Below the pieces are notes generated by a model. It was not told the DNA's origin. It was given only the letters and a program-made list of their open reading frames with translations, and searched no databases. The translations under genes were made by a program, and so were the position numbers. This document shows, one piece after another, positions 1 through 8,954 of a DNA stretch of 64,000 nt. The stretch covers positions 1 to 64,000 of the forward strand of contig NZ_QXEC01000029.1 of assembly GCF_003583405.1 (NCBI RefSeq), in the 5' to 3' direction. This DNA comes from Micromonospora radicis. Lineage in GTDB: Bacteria; Actinomycetota; Actinomycetes; Mycobacteriales; Micromonosporaceae. Each line of letters begins with the position of its first letter. The first letter of the stretch is position 1.

Positions 1-137
1 GGGCTGCCAGCCACGGCGCCAGCGCGGATCATCCAATGCTGTCTATCGATCACCGGCCCGCCGCACCCGACTTCGAGACACGACTAGCTAGACCTTCGCT
101 GCGCCCGCAGCCCCGCCCCGAGTTAGGACTTACCTGT
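1..137. other. window edge without a recognised gene
   Basis: No open frame here has a ribosome binding site or recognisable product. The stretch lies downstream of the HAD phosphatase on the minus strand and contains the short palindrome CTAGCTAG near base 86. It is probably 3' flanking sequence. Confidence 0.4.
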
Positions 138-953
138 CTAGTCGACCCCGAAGACCTTCTCCAGGTACGCCGCCACCCCGTCGGTGGAGTTCGCCGAGGT
201 GACCTCGTCGGCGATCGCCAGTACGGCGGGGTGCGCGTTGGCCACCGCCACCCCACGGCCCGCCCAGGTCAGCAACGGTACGTCGTTGGGCATGTCGCCG
301 AAGGCCAGCACCTGGCTCGCCTCGACGCCGATCCGGTGGCAGTACCAGGCCAACCCGGCCGCCTTGGTCACCCCGGCCGCCGAGATCTCCACCAGGCCGG
401 AGTGCGAGGAGTGGGTCGCCTCGGCCAGCCCGGCCAGGGCACCGGCGACCAGCTGGGTGAACCGGTCCGGATCCTGCTGCCCCTCGGCCCGGACCAGCAG
501 CTTCACCGCCGGTGCCGAGTGCAGCTCGTCGGGCGTCAGCACCGCCCGGATCGCCGTGTCGTCGGCGTCCCAGCGCAGCGGGTAGTGCGCCTCGTGCCGC
601 ATCTGCCGACTGTCGACTACCTCCACGGCGAAGCTCACCCCGGGCACCTCGGCCCGCAGCCGGCGGGCCACCTCGGCGAGCAGCTCCGGGGCCAGCGGAT
701 CGGCCCGCAGCACCTCGTCGCCGACCGGGTCGTAGACCACCGCGCCGTTGGCGCAGACCGCCGGCAGCGGCTCGGCCAGCTGTTCGTACACCAGCTTCAG
801 CCAGCGGATCGGCCGGCCGGTGACCAGCACGACCGGCGTGCCCTGGGCGGAGATCCGGGCCAGCACCTCGGCGGTGTGGGCGCTGAGCGTACGGTCGTCG
901 CGCAGCAGCGTGCCGTCGATGTCGCTGGCGACCAGTCGGGGCGTTTCCTCCAT
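138..953 (-). CDS. HAD-superfamily hydrolase, Cof/YidA-like sugar-phosphatase type
   Basis: Predicted 271-residue cytoplasmic phosphatase. The aspartate motif I is DIDGTLLRDD near residue 11, and motif IV is FGDMPNDVPLL followed by VAVANAHP, typical of HAD IIB (Cof) enzymes that hydrolyse sugar phosphates or flavin phosphates. The ATG at 953 shares one base with the stop of the upstream HAD gene (TGATG), so translation is probably coupled. The two proteins are clearly paralogous. The substrate cannot be told from sequence. An in-frame GTG one codon upstream is an alternative start. Confidence 0.88.
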   Translation of the reverse strand: MEETPRLVASDIDGTLLRDDRTLSAHTAEVLARISAQGTPVVLVTGRPIRWLKLVYEQLAEPLPAVCANGAVVYDPVGDEVLRADPLAPELLAEVARRLRAEVPGVSFAVEVVDSRQMRHEAHYPLRWDADDTAIRAVLTPDELHSAPAVKLLVRAEGQQDPDRFTQLVAGALAGLAEATHSSHSGLVEISAAGVTKAAGLAWYCHRIGVEASQVLAFGDMPNDVPLLTWAGRGVAVANAHPAVLAIADEVTSANSTDGVAAYLEKVFGVD

Positions 954-1774
954 CACCTGGACAGTAGCCGGTCGAGGTAGACCGCCACCCCGTCGTCGTC
1001 GTTGCGCAGGGTGATCTCGTCGGCGGCGGCCCGCAGCGTCGGGTGCGCGTTGGCTACCGCCACCCGCGCCCAGCCGGCCCACTCGAACATCGGCAGGTCG
1101 TTGGGCATGTCGCCGAAGACCAGTACCTCGGCCGGGTCGACACCGAGGCGCTGCGCCACCACGCTCAGCCCGGTCGCCTTGTCCGCCCCGGGCGGGCAGA
1201 TCTCGATGAAGCCCAGCCCGGCCTGGGTGAGCGTGGCCAGCTGCGGCGGAACGATCTCCTGGGCCACGCTGAGCAACTCGTCCACATGATGGTCGGCGGT
1301 ACGGGCGAACGCCTTGATCACGTCGCCGGCCAGGCACTCGTCGCGGGTACGTACCTCGAACCGGTCCTGGTAGGGCCAGGCCGGGTGGTAGTCACCCCAC
1401 AGCGGGGCGTCGTGCTCGTCGGACGCCTCGACCATCACGGTCAGTGGGCCGACCGCCGCCTCCAGATCGGCCAACAGGCTGGCCAGTACCTCGCTGGAAA
1501 GGCGTTCGTCGCGGAGCACCACCGGGCCGGCGGGGTCGCTCTGGTCCACCACCCGGCCGCCGCCGGCCATCACCAGAAAGTCCGCCGCGCGGATGTCGTT
1601 GCGGGTCAGCTCGGTCAACCGGGGACCGCGACCGGTGGCACCGACCACCGGGATTCCGGCGGCACGCACCCGGTCCAGCACCCCGTGGGTGTACGCCGAC
1701 ACGGTGTCGTCGCTGCGTACCAGCGTCCCGTCGAGGTCGGTGGCGATCAGCTTGGGCAGGCCCGGGCGGGTCAT
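953..1774 (-). CDS. HAD-superfamily hydrolase, Cof-type paralogue
   Basis: 273 residues. Motif I is TDLDGTLVRSDD, and the C-terminal acidic motif is FGDMPNDLPMFEWAG followed by VAVANAHPTL. This is the same HAD IIB architecture as the downstream gene, with which it overlaps by one base, so the pair is a tandem duplication read as one operon. The start was chosen because GGAGGA lies a few bases upstream; the frame stays open to 1948 but that part is low-complexity Arg/Pro/Gly. The roughly 225 bases between this gene and 2000 hold no convincing gene and probably carry the promoter. Confidence 0.88.
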   Translation of the reverse strand: MTRPGLPKLIATDLDGTLVRSDDTVSAYTHGVLDRVRAAGIPVVGATGRGPRLTELTRNDIRAADFLVMAGGGRVVDQSDPAGPVVLRDERLSSEVLASLLADLEAAVGPLTVMVEASDEHDAPLWGDYHPAWPYQDRFEVRTRDECLAGDVIKAFARTADHHVDELLSVAQEIVPPQLATLTQAGLGFIEICPPGADKATGLSVVAQRLGVDPAEVLVFGDMPNDLPMFEWAGWARVAVANAHPTLRAAADEITLRNDDDGVAVYLDRLLSR

Positions 1775-1999
1775 CGTTCCTCCTTCGCCCGCCGCCGTCG
1801 CGGCCAGCCGTTCCGGTCGTCGATGGCGACCCGGCGTGACGGCGGGCAGCAACCGTACCTCGCCGAACCGGTCGCAACCATGGCTTCCAGGCGAATCGGG
1901 TGCCAACGGACGGCGCAGCTCGGATGGCCGGCGGACAGCCGGCCACACCTCGCCCGGTCGGGGTACGCCGCGCGGGTCGGACGGGGTGTCCCGGGCAGG

Positions 2000-2710
2000 T
2001 CAGTCGGGGTGGGCTTCGCGCGCGAAGGGAACCGCCGGGGCGACGGTGATCTCGATCGGTGGCCGGTCGTCGTCGGAATCGTCCGCCTCGATCCGGCGGG
2101 GCCGCGTCCGTCGCCGGCCCGGCTCGCCGTCCGGCCCGTCCGACCCGGCCGCGCTCCGCGCGAGGGCCGCCGCGAACAGCAGCACGGCGACGAAGGCCAT
2201 CACCAGACCGCGCCCCAGCTCGACGTCGATGCCATCCGCGTTGGCGTAGGTCCGGCGCCCGTCGTCCTGGAGCGAGATCGCGGTCGCGGCCAGCACCGCG
2301 AGCAGCCCCACGGCCAGGGCGAGCCCGGCCACTCGGGCGTTCGGCCGCACCGGGGCGGTGCCGCGCAGCGCGAGGGCGGCGGTGGCGCCGAGCACGAGGA
2401 GGCCGACGAGGTAGCCGATGCCCAACCCGCCGATCTCGGAGACGTTGCTCGGCATCTCGACCGGCGTGCCGTCGTAGGCGCCGCCGGTGGGCAGGGTCAC
2501 CGTCACCCACTCGCCGAGCAGGGACGCCAGGGCGGCCACGGCGCCGAGGCCGGCGAGCAGCAGCGGCACCCGGTGGTCCTGGTGGAAACCGGAGACCGCC
2601 CGACGCAGCCGACCGGTCTCGGTCGCCTCCTCGGGCTCCGCGCCCCACTGCATCACCGTGCTGCCGTCGGACCGGTCGTCCTGACGGGGGATGGAACGGT
2701 CGTCGGTCAC
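2000..2710 (-). CDS. multi-pass membrane protein of unknown function
   Basis: 236 residues from a GTG start preceded by GAGGAGG about 10 bases upstream. There is an acidic N-terminal cytoplasmic stretch, then about four hydrophobic segments (roughly residues 50-70, 97-116, 122-148, 168-188). The tail is highly charged, with an Arg cluster followed by acidic repeats. I recognise no family signature. It stands alone with its own promoter region (2711-2864) and is divergent from the OsmC gene. Confidence 0.7.
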   Translation of the reverse strand: MTDDRSIPRQDDRSDGSTVMQWGAEPEEATETGRLRRAVSGFHQDHRVPLLLAGLGAVAALASLLGEWVTVTLPTGGAYDGTPVEMPSNVSEIGGLGIGYLVGLLVLGATAALALRGTAPVRPNARVAGLALAVGLLAVLAATAISLQDDGRRTYANADGIDVELGRGLVMAFVAVLLFAAALARSAAGSDGPDGEPGRRRTRPRRIEADDSDDDRPPIEITVAPAVPFAREAHPD

Positions 2711-2864
2711 CGCTGCACACCTCCTCGTGGCCTGGTCCGCGTACCGGCTGGGCCTCGGGGTCTGTGACGAATCATGGCACAGCCGACCACCATCGGCCGG
2801 CAGCCGGACGGCGACAGCACCCCGGAAGGACGCCAGTCGCCGCCCGGTGGGCTAGCGTCAGGAC

Positions 2865-3296
2865 ATGCCTATTCGTACCGCTTCCGCACGCTGGCAGGGC
2901 AACCTCCCCGAGGGCTCCGGCACGATCCGCACCGGCAAGGGCGGACTGCAGGGGAACTACTCCTTCAAGTCCCGCTTCGAGGAGGGAGAGGGCACCAACC
3001 CCGAGGAGCTGATCGGCGCCGCGCACGCCGGCTGCTTCTCGATGGCCTTCTCCAAGGCGCTCGCCGACGCCGGCACGACGCCGACCTCCGTGGAGACCAC
3101 CGCGAAGGTGCACCTGGACAAGACCGACGCCGGATTCACCGTAACCCGCATCGAGCTGGACACCGTCGGAGAGGTGCCCGGCATCGACGAGGCGCAGTTC
3201 GCCAAGCTGGCCGAGACCGCCAAGCAGAACTGCCCGATCTCCCGTCTGCTGTCGCCGGGCGCCGAGATCACCCTCACCGCTCGCCTGACCTCCTGA
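2865..3296 (+). CDS. OsmC/Ohr family peroxiredoxin
   Basis: 143 residues, the usual length of OsmC proteins, which reduce organic hydroperoxides with two conserved cysteines in a domain-swapped dimer. The peroxidatic Cys is C57 in AHAGCFSM and the resolving Cys is C123 in KQNCPIS; both are present, with the conserved NPEELIGAAHA segment before C57. The N-terminal RTASARWQGNLPEGSG resembles the OsmC rather than the Ohr subgroup. It is monocistronic. Confidence 0.93.
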   Translation: MPIRTASARWQGNLPEGSGTIRTGKGGLQGNYSFKSRFEEGEGTNPEELIGAAHAGCFSMAFSKALADAGTTPTSVETTAKVHLDKTDAGFTVTRIELDTVGEVPGIDEAQFAKLAETAKQNCPISRLLSPGAEITLTARLTS

Positions 3297-3399
3297 CCGC
3301 TACCCGCCCTGCGCCGATCCCGTACGACGGTCGCTGCCTGGCTTCGGGCTGCCGCGATCGAAGTGCGGGATCGGCGCGCGGGTGGGAGAGAATGGGACC

Positions 3400-3750
3400 G
3401 TGGCGGTCGAGATGGAGCGGGAGCGGTTCGAGGAGTTGGTCGGGGAGGCGCTGGACGAGGTTCCGGAGGAACTGCTGGCGCTGATGAGCAACGTGGTGAT
3501 CCTCGTGGAGGACGACCCACCGCCGGGGGAGGATCTGCTCGGCCTCTACGAGGGGCACGCGTTGACCGACCGGGGCTGGGACTACGCCGGTGTCCTGCCG
3601 GACCGGATCCTGATCTACCGGAACCCGATCCTGCGGATCTGCGACACCGACGAGGACGTCATCGAGGAGGTCGCGGTGACCGTGGTGCACGAGATCGCCC
3701 ATCACTTCGGCATCGACGACGCCCGGCTGCACGAACTCGGCTGGGGCTGA
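3400..3750 (+). CDS. zincin-like metallopeptidase family protein
   Basis: About 116 residues. The motif HEIAHHFGIDD (residues 97-107) carries the HExxH zinc signature of the short actinobacterial 'metallopeptidase family' (PF06262-type) proteins. The acidic N-terminus (FEELVGEALDEVPEEL) and the LYEGHALTDRG stretch are typical. The GTG at 3400 was preferred because GGGAGAG precedes it at suitable spacing; GTG 3382 and ATG 3412 are in frame. A protease role is family inference only, and few members are characterised. Confidence 0.85.
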   Translation: MAVEMERERFEELVGEALDEVPEELLALMSNVVILVEDDPPPGEDLLGLYEGHALTDRGWDYAGVLPDRILIYRNPILRICDTDEDVIEEVAVTVVHEIAHHFGIDDARLHELGWG

Positions 3751-3806
3751 GCGTTGCGGGCCTGACCTACCGTCTCCGCCAGAAACGGCGAGTACGGGAG
3801 GAACCC

Positions 3807-4523
3807 ATGCGCAGCGAGCTGTTCTCGGCGGCGAATCTGGAGCGGGAGTCCGCGCACCCCGGCATGCGGCTGCAGAACGCCAAGATGTTGAAGGTCGAAC
3901 TGGATGGCGAGGTGCTGGCCCGGGTCGGCTCGATGGTCGCCTACCAGGGGCAGGTGCAGTTCCAGGCGCTCGGCTCCGGCGGGCTGGGCAACTTCCTCAA
4001 GCAGAAGCTCACCGGCGAGGGTGTGCCCCTGATGAAGTTGACCGGTCGCGGCGACGTGTTCCTCGCCGACTTCGCCAAGGACGTGCACATCATCGACCTG
4101 GAGCCGGGCGACGCCCTGTCCATCAACGGCTCCAGCGTGCTGGCCTTCGACGCCGGACTCCGGTACGACATCAAGCTGGTCGGCGGGGCGGGGATGGCGT
4201 CGACCGGCCTGTTCAACTGCGTCTTCACCGGGCAGGGCCGGATCGCGGTGACCACCCGGGGCACCCCGGTGGTGCTCGCCGTCGACGCGCCCACCTACGT
4301 GGATCCGCAGGCCGCGGTGTGCTGGTCGGCCGGGTTGCAGACCGGCTACCACCGGGCCGACCAACTCGGGCTCGGCACGCTGCTGGGCCGTACCACCGGC
4401 GAGGCGTACACGATGAGCTTCGCCGGGCACGGCTTCGTCGTCGTCCAGCCGTCCGAGGAGCCGCCGGTGCTGGGCAGCGGCCAGCAGGACCAGGGTGGGG
4501 CGCTCGGCGGGCTGTTCCGGTGA
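3807..4523 (+). CDS. AIM24 family protein
   Basis: 238 residues from an ATG with GGGAGGA upstream. Features are LKVELDGEVLARVGSMVAYQG, GLGNFLKQKLTGEGVPLMKLTG and GQGRIAVTTRG, characteristic of AIM24/TrpRNA-binding-attenuation-like beta-rich proteins. Function in bacteria is unknown; mitochondrial AIM24 affects membrane-complex biogenesis. Gly-rich turns and the lack of a signal peptide suggest a cytosolic oligomer. It lies just downstream of the metallopeptidase and may share its transcript (56-base gap). Confidence 0.85.
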   Translation: MRSELFSAANLERESAHPGMRLQNAKMLKVELDGEVLARVGSMVAYQGQVQFQALGSGGLGNFLKQKLTGEGVPLMKLTGRGDVFLADFAKDVHIIDLEPGDALSINGSSVLAFDAGLRYDIKLVGGAGMASTGLFNCVFTGQGRIAVTTRGTPVVLAVDAPTYVDPQAAVCWSAGLQTGYHRADQLGLGTLLGRTTGEAYTMSFAGHGFVVVQPSEEPPVLGSGQQDQGGALGGLFR

Positions 4524-4575
4524 GACCTCCCGACCACCACGCACCGGGCTCAGCTCGGCGCACCGGCCCGGCTGT

Positions 4576-5532
4576 TCAACTCAGTTCGCCCGCCCGCAGC
4601 CGGGCCAGCCAGGCGGCGGCGTCGGTGTAGTCGGCTTCGGAGAGACCGGCCGGGGCGGGAACCGGGCGCTCGCCCGCCGTCCCGGTCCACCGGTGTCGGG
4701 GGTAGGAACCGAGGAACCGGACGTCCGCGCACACCCGACGCAGTCCCTGTAGCGCCTCGCCCAGCCGGACGTCGGCGACGTGACCGGTGCAGTCGAGGAA
4801 GAAGACGTACCGGCCGAGGGCCTCGCCGGTCGGCCGGGACTCGATGCGGGTCAGGTTGACGCCCCGGACGGCGAGTTCCATCAGTACGGACAACAGCGCG
4901 CCCACCCGGTCGTGCGCGATGTATACGGCGAGCGAGGTGACGTCGTCGCCGGTGGGCGGCGGTGGCGGACCCGGCCGGGAGAGCAGCGCGAACCGGGTCA
5001 CCGCGTCGGGATGATCAGCGATCTTGTCGGCGAGTACGGCGAGCCGGTGCCGGGCCGCGCCGATCGGGGCGCAGATCGCCGCGTCGTACTCGCCGGTGGC
5101 CGCGCCGGCCGCCGCCGCGCCGTTGGAGAGCACGTCGACCACTGTCGCGTCCGGTAGGTGGGCCCGCAGCCACCCCCGGCACTGGGTCGACGCCTGCGGA
5201 TGCGCGGCGACGCTGCGCACCGCCGGCAGTTGGGTACCCGGCCGGGCGCCGAGAACGAACTCCACCGACAGGATCACCTCACGGGTGATCACCAGCGGCT
5301 CCCCCTCGGCCAGCTCGTCGAGGGTCACGCCGACCGCGCCGCCGATGGAGTTCTCCAGCGGCACCAGCGCGGCGTCGGCGTCCCCGGCGCGTACCGCCTC
5401 CAGCGCATCGCCCACGCTGCGGGCCGGCGTACGGGTGCCCCGTTCGGCGGCGGGCACGGTGCGTAGTGCCTGCTCCGCGAAGGTGCCCTCGGGTCCGAGG
5501 TAGACGAATCGGGTCGGCGGCGTTCCCGGCAT
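4576..5532 (-). CDS. pheA: prephenate dehydratase
   Basis: 318 residues. The enzyme converts prephenate to phenylpyruvate in phenylalanine synthesis. The N-terminal dehydratase domain shows YLGPEGTFAEQAL, LENSIGGAVG and the catalytic TRF motif in DAVTRFALLSR. The C-terminal ACT domain shows HDRVGALLSVLMELAVRGVN followed by ESRP, the phenylalanine-sensing GALV/ESRP pair, so feedback inhibition is expected. There is no chorismate mutase domain, as usual in actinobacteria. The ATG at 5532 lies ten bases after the upstream lipoprotein gene. Confidence 0.95.
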   Translation of the reverse strand: MPGTPPTRFVYLGPEGTFAEQALRTVPAAERGTRTPARSVGDALEAVRAGDADAALVPLENSIGGAVGVTLDELAEGEPLVITREVILSVEFVLGARPGTQLPAVRSVAAHPQASTQCRGWLRAHLPDATVVDVLSNGAAAAGAATGEYDAAICAPIGAARHRLAVLADKIADHPDAVTRFALLSRPGPPPPPTGDDVTSLAVYIAHDRVGALLSVLMELAVRGVNLTRIESRPTGEALGRYVFFLDCTGHVADVRLGEALQGLRRVCADVRFLGSYPRHRWTGTAGERPVPAPAGLSEADYTDAAAWLARLRAGELS

Positions 5533-5542
5533 GGCGCCCAGC

Positions 5543-6205
5543 CTACGCACCCGGGCCCGGTGACGAGGCCGAAGGCGTCGGTAGCGGGGTGGTCGGCAGC
5601 GGTGTCGTCGGCAGCGACGGCACGATCGGCGTCGACGTGGGCAGCGGTATCGTCCCCGGGGCATCGTCGCCGCAGGCCAGCGTACGGATACCCGGCGGCG
5701 CGGCCACCCGTACCTCGGCCGAGCAGACGTCCGTGCCGGCGGTGACCAGGCGCACCGTGCCGGCCTGCTCCCGGGTGACCACCTGCAACGGCTCGTACCC
5801 GGTCACGTCGAGCGCGGTGAACTGCCAGTCCGCCGCGCAGCGCGGGCCGTTGTCGACCCGGACCTTCGCGGTGCGGGGAAGCGGGCCGTCCCGACCACGG
5901 ACCAGGTCGATGATCCGTTGCGGGGAGGGGCCGTTCCGGCAGGCCACGGCGACCAGACCGGGGTCGGTCGACGGGGTGGGTGTGCCGACGCCGGGCAGGC
6001 CGACGGGGGGCGTCGGCGTGGACGTGGCCGACCCGGTCGCGTTCGGCGTCGCCGGCAACGTGGGCAGACCCTGGGCGGGGCTGCGTACCTCCGGCGGTTC
6101 ACCACAGCCGGCCAGTAGGAGCGTGCCGAGCACCAGGAGGAGCGGCGGGCGCCACAGCCGTCGGTCGGGGGCTCCCGGCCGACGGCCGGCAGCGGCGACG
6201 GGCAT
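5543..6205 (-). CDS. putative lipoprotein with Pro/Thr-rich segments
   Basis: 220 residues. After a basic N-terminus comes a hydrophobic stretch ending in LLLAGCGEPPE, a lipobox predicting lipidation at Cys and anchoring on the outer face of the membrane. A Pro/Thr/Ser-rich spacer (about residues 38-75) and a repetitive PTTPLPTTPLPTP tail flank a central domain of about 110 residues with four cysteines, which I do not recognise. It sits between the PAS gene (4-base gap) and pheA, so the three are likely cotranscribed. Confidence 0.78.
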   Translation of the reverse strand: MPVAAAGRRPGAPDRRLWRPPLLLVLGTLLLAGCGEPPEVRSPAQGLPTLPATPNATGSATSTPTPPVGLPGVGTPTPSTDPGLVAVACRNGPSPQRIIDLVRGRDGPLPRTAKVRVDNGPRCAADWQFTALDVTGYEPLQVVTREQAGTVRLVTAGTDVCSAEVRVAAPPGIRTLACGDDAPGTIPLPTSTPIVPSLPTTPLPTTPLPTPSASSPGPGA

Positions 6206-6209
6206 CGCC

Positions 6210-6665
6210 TCAGAGCTCGGAGAAGAAGGTGAGCGAACCGGCCACGCCCTCGCCGGCCAGCACCGGCGTGGAGATGGCGTCCACGGTCGCGTCGGAGGCA
6301 CCCTCGGGCGCCTCGATGCGCAGCAGGCCCCGGGCCAGCCGGCCGGAGGAGAGCGCCAGCAGTGGCGGGATCTTGTCCAGCTCCGGCTCGGTCAACTCGC
6401 GCGGGTTGGCGGTGAAGTCCAGCAGCCGCAGCCCGCCGTCGAGCAGCGGCAAGCCGATCAGCTCCTCCGGCGTACCCAGGCAGAGCAGGTCGCAGCCGCT
6501 GGCGGAGACCGCCACCACCCGCGTCTCGGCGTCGATCAACAGGCAGGGCTCGTCCGCGCTGGAGACCGTCGCCGACCACCGGCCGATGTTGTCGTACTCC
6601 TGCTCTGTCGGTGTCCCCGGTGCGGTCGCGAACACTTCCGAGAGCGAGAGTTCGACGTGGGCCAC
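6210..6665 (-). CDS. small PAS-like domain protein
   Basis: 151 residues from GTG 6665 with GGAGG seven bases upstream. The central part (PCLLIDAETRVVAVSASGCDLLCLGTP, then LIGLPLLDGGLRLLDF) reads like a PAS fold: a strand-turn-strand start followed by the typical second strand. No kinase, cyclase or HTH output domain is attached, so it probably acts by protein-protein contact or ligand sensing. It heads the lipoprotein-pheA run. No cofactor-binding residue can be assigned. Confidence 0.7.
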   Translation of the reverse strand: MAHVELSLSEVFATAPGTPTEQEYDNIGRWSATVSSADEPCLLIDAETRVVAVSASGCDLLCLGTPEELIGLPLLDGGLRLLDFTANPRELTEPELDKIPPLLALSSGRLARGLLRIEAPEGASDATVDAISTPVLAGEGVAGSLTFFSEL

Positions 6666-6825
6666 CGCGCCTCCTATGTACACCGACGGTACGTCCACGC
6701 TAGCCGGTCGTCGCGGCGACCGCCGACCGCGCGCCGGCAGTCCGGGTCGCCGCCGGCTGCCCGTCGCGCCGGCGTGGGCCTGGGCGGAACACCGGCCGGT
6801 CGACCGCGTGGCGTCGCCGCAGACG

Positions 6826-7566
6826 TTACCGGTGGGTGGCCGCCTTGTCAGCGGCCGTTCGGCCGTCCTCGTACCACCGGTAGTCCGCCGCCGGTGGGTG
6901 ACTGCCGCTCATCCAGGTGCTGGGGTGCTGCGCGACCCGGGAAAGCTTCTCGGCGGTCGCCGGACTGATCCGGTTGCCGGCGGCGACGAGCAGCCGGTCG
7001 AGTTCCCGATGCGTCGCCATGAGGCAGTCCTTGGGCAGGCCGTAGACGCTGATGACGCCCGAGCCCACGAAGGTGAGCACGGGCGTCACCGGGATCGGAT
7101 GGCCGACCGCCGCGGTGAGTGCCTTGCTGGCCCGCCGGGCGTCGCGCCGGGCCTCTGTCACGTACGGCGGACGCTTGCCGTTGATCTGCACCACGTCCCC
7201 AGCGACCAGGACCCGGGCCCGGCCGTGGTCGGCGATGGTGACGGCGAAGAGCCCACTCGGACCGATGGCGAGGAATCCGGCGTGGTTGTCGTCGCTCTCG
7301 TCGAGCAGGATCTCCGCGGCGTCCGTACGCGGCCAGTCGACGACGTGCCAGGCCGGACCGAGGTGGTCGAGTTGGCCGAGCGCGCGGGCACCGGCCGCCT
7401 CCAGCCGGCGGGCGCCGCGCTCGGCCCGCCGACGGCGGGCCCACTCCAACGGGGACGGACGAGGGGCCGTGGTCAGCCCTGGTGCCTCCGCGCGGGGGTG
7501 GGGTACCGCTGCGGGCGGCAGTGCCCGGGCGGACGGTACGGCTCTGCGAGCGGGGTAGACAGTCAT
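6826..7566 (-). CDS. NERD domain-containing protein
   Basis: 246 residues; ATG 7566 has GGAGG upstream. The central region (WHVVDWPRTDAAEILLDESDDNHAGFLAIGPSGLF, then a beta-strand with GKRPPYVTEARRDARRASKAL) matches the nuclease-related NERD fold seen in many actinobacterial proteins. The N-terminal 45 residues are Ala/Pro/Arg-rich and probably disordered. Catalytic residues of active nucleases are not obvious, so nuclease activity is uncertain. It is divergent from arcA across a 164-base regulatory gap. Confidence 0.7.
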   Translation of the reverse strand: MTVYPARRAVPSARALPPAAVPHPRAEAPGLTTAPRPSPLEWARRRRAERGARRLEAAGARALGQLDHLGPAWHVVDWPRTDAAEILLDESDDNHAGFLAIGPSGLFAVTIADHGRARVLVAGDVVQINGKRPPYVTEARRDARRASKALTAAVGHPIPVTPVLTFVGSGVISVYGLPKDCLMATHRELDRLLVAAGNRISPATAEKLSRVAQHPSTWMSGSHPPAADYRWYEDGRTAADKAATHR

Positions 7567-7659
7567 CGCGACCTCCGGCAAAAGGTCCCTCGAAGTTACG
7601 TTCTCACTACCCTACGTTGCCACTCCCGGTGGTCGGCAAGCCGGAGCGCCGGAATGAGT

Positions 7660-7684
7660 GTGGATGAATGCCATATTCATCCAC
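7660..7684. promoter_or_regulatory. ArgR-like operator palindrome before arcA
   Basis: A perfect 10-bp inverted repeat, GTGGATGAAT and ATTCATCCAC, is separated by GCCAT. Its core TGAAT-N5-ATTCA closely resembles the ARG box (TGAAT-N4-ATTCA). It ends 46 bases before the arcA start codon. ArgR control of arginine catabolism fits but is inferred. Confidence 0.65.
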
Positions 7685-7730
7685 AGCCCTTTTTACCGGA
7701 TGCCGCCAAACCCTGCCCTACGCTGCGAGA

Positions 7731-8930
7731 GTGACCCACTTCGTGGCCAGTGAGGTCGGGCGGCTCAACACGGTGCTGTTGCACCGCCCGGGGCCGGAAC
7801 TCGCCCGGCTCACCCCACGCAACAACGACTCGCTGCTCTTCGACGCCATCCCCTGGGTGGGGCGTGCCCAGGAGGAGCACGACGCCTTCGCCGGGGCGCT
7901 ACGCGAGCACGGCGTCGAGGTGCTCTACCTGACCGACCTGCTCACCGAGACGCTTGCCGTGGCCGACGCCCGCACCGAGCTGACCGACCGGGTGCTCAGC
8001 TCTCCCCGGCTCGGCGACACCCTGCGGTCCCGAGTCGCCGCCCACCTGTCGTACCTCGACCCGGCCGCGCTCGCCGGGGTGCTCGTCGCCGGCCTGGCAC
8101 ACGAGGAACTGCGGCTCGCCCGGGACCGCCGGGGTGGGCTGGTCTACGCCCTGATGGACCGGCACGACTTCGTCATCGACCCGCTGCCGAACCTGCTGTT
8201 CACCCGCGACTCGTCGCTGTGGATCGGCGACCGGGTGGGGGTGACCAGCCTGGCCATGCCGGCCCGGCGACGGGAGAGCACGCTCACCGAGGCGATCTAC
8301 CGCCACCACCCGCGATTCGCCAACACCGGGTTCGTCTACCAGCCGGAGTTGGAGCACCTGGAGGGCGGCGACGTGCTGCTCCTGGCGCCCGGCGTACTGG
8401 CCGTCGGAGTCGGTGAGCGGACCACGCCGGCCGGTGCCGAGCGGCTGGCCCGCCAGGTCTTCGCGGCCGGGCTCGCGCACACCATCCTCGTGGTGCCGAT
8501 CGCGCAGGAGCGCGCCACCATGCACCTGGACACCATCTGCACGATGGTCGACGTGGACACGGTGCTGATGTACCCCAACGTCGCCAGCACGCTCTCGGCG
8601 TACACCGTGATCGCCGGCACCGACGGCGAGGAGCTACGGGTCGACGGCCCGGCGCCGTTCCTGCGTGCGGCGGCCGACGCGATGGACCTGGACCAGCTCC
8701 GGGTGATCGACACCGGGCTGGACCCGGTCACCGCCGAACGGGAACAGTGGGACGACGGCAACAACACCCTGGCGCTGGCGCCGCGGCTCTGCGTCGGCTA
8801 CGAACGCAACATCGAGACCAACGCGCAGCTGGAACGGGCCGGCATCGAGGTCATCCCGATCGCCGGCTCGGAGCTGGGCTCCGGGCGGGGCGGTCCCCGC
8901 TGCATGTCCTGCCCGCTGCTGCGGGGGTAG
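7731..8930 (+). CDS. arcA: arginine deiminase
   Basis: 399 residues, near the usual 400-420. It hydrolyses L-arginine to citrulline and ammonia. Conserved pieces include LFTRDSS, the EGGD segment, HLDTICTMVD with the catalytic His, NNTLALAP, and the C-terminal CMSCPLLRG whose first Cys (C391) corresponds to the catalytic nucleophile. All key residues are intact. GTG 7731 starts the conserved THFVASEVGRLNTVLLHRPGPEL sequence. No carbamate kinase, ornithine carbamoyltransferase or antiporter gene lies nearby, so a complete ADI operon is absent here. Confidence 0.95.
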   Translation: MTHFVASEVGRLNTVLLHRPGPELARLTPRNNDSLLFDAIPWVGRAQEEHDAFAGALREHGVEVLYLTDLLTETLAVADARTELTDRVLSSPRLGDTLRSRVAAHLSYLDPAALAGVLVAGLAHEELRLARDRRGGLVYALMDRHDFVIDPLPNLLFTRDSSLWIGDRVGVTSLAMPARRRESTLTEAIYRHHPRFANTGFVYQPELEHLEGGDVLLLAPGVLAVGVGERTTPAGAERLARQVFAAGLAHTILVVPIAQERATMHLDTICTMVDVDTVLMYPNVASTLSAYTVIAGTDGEELRVDGPAPFLRAAADAMDLDQLRVIDTGLDPVTAEREQWDDGNNTLALAPRLCVGYERNIETNAQLERAGIEVIPIAGSELGSGRGGPRCMSCPLLRG

Positions 8931-8954
8931 GGAACCGCCCGGCTCGGCGCTCGT

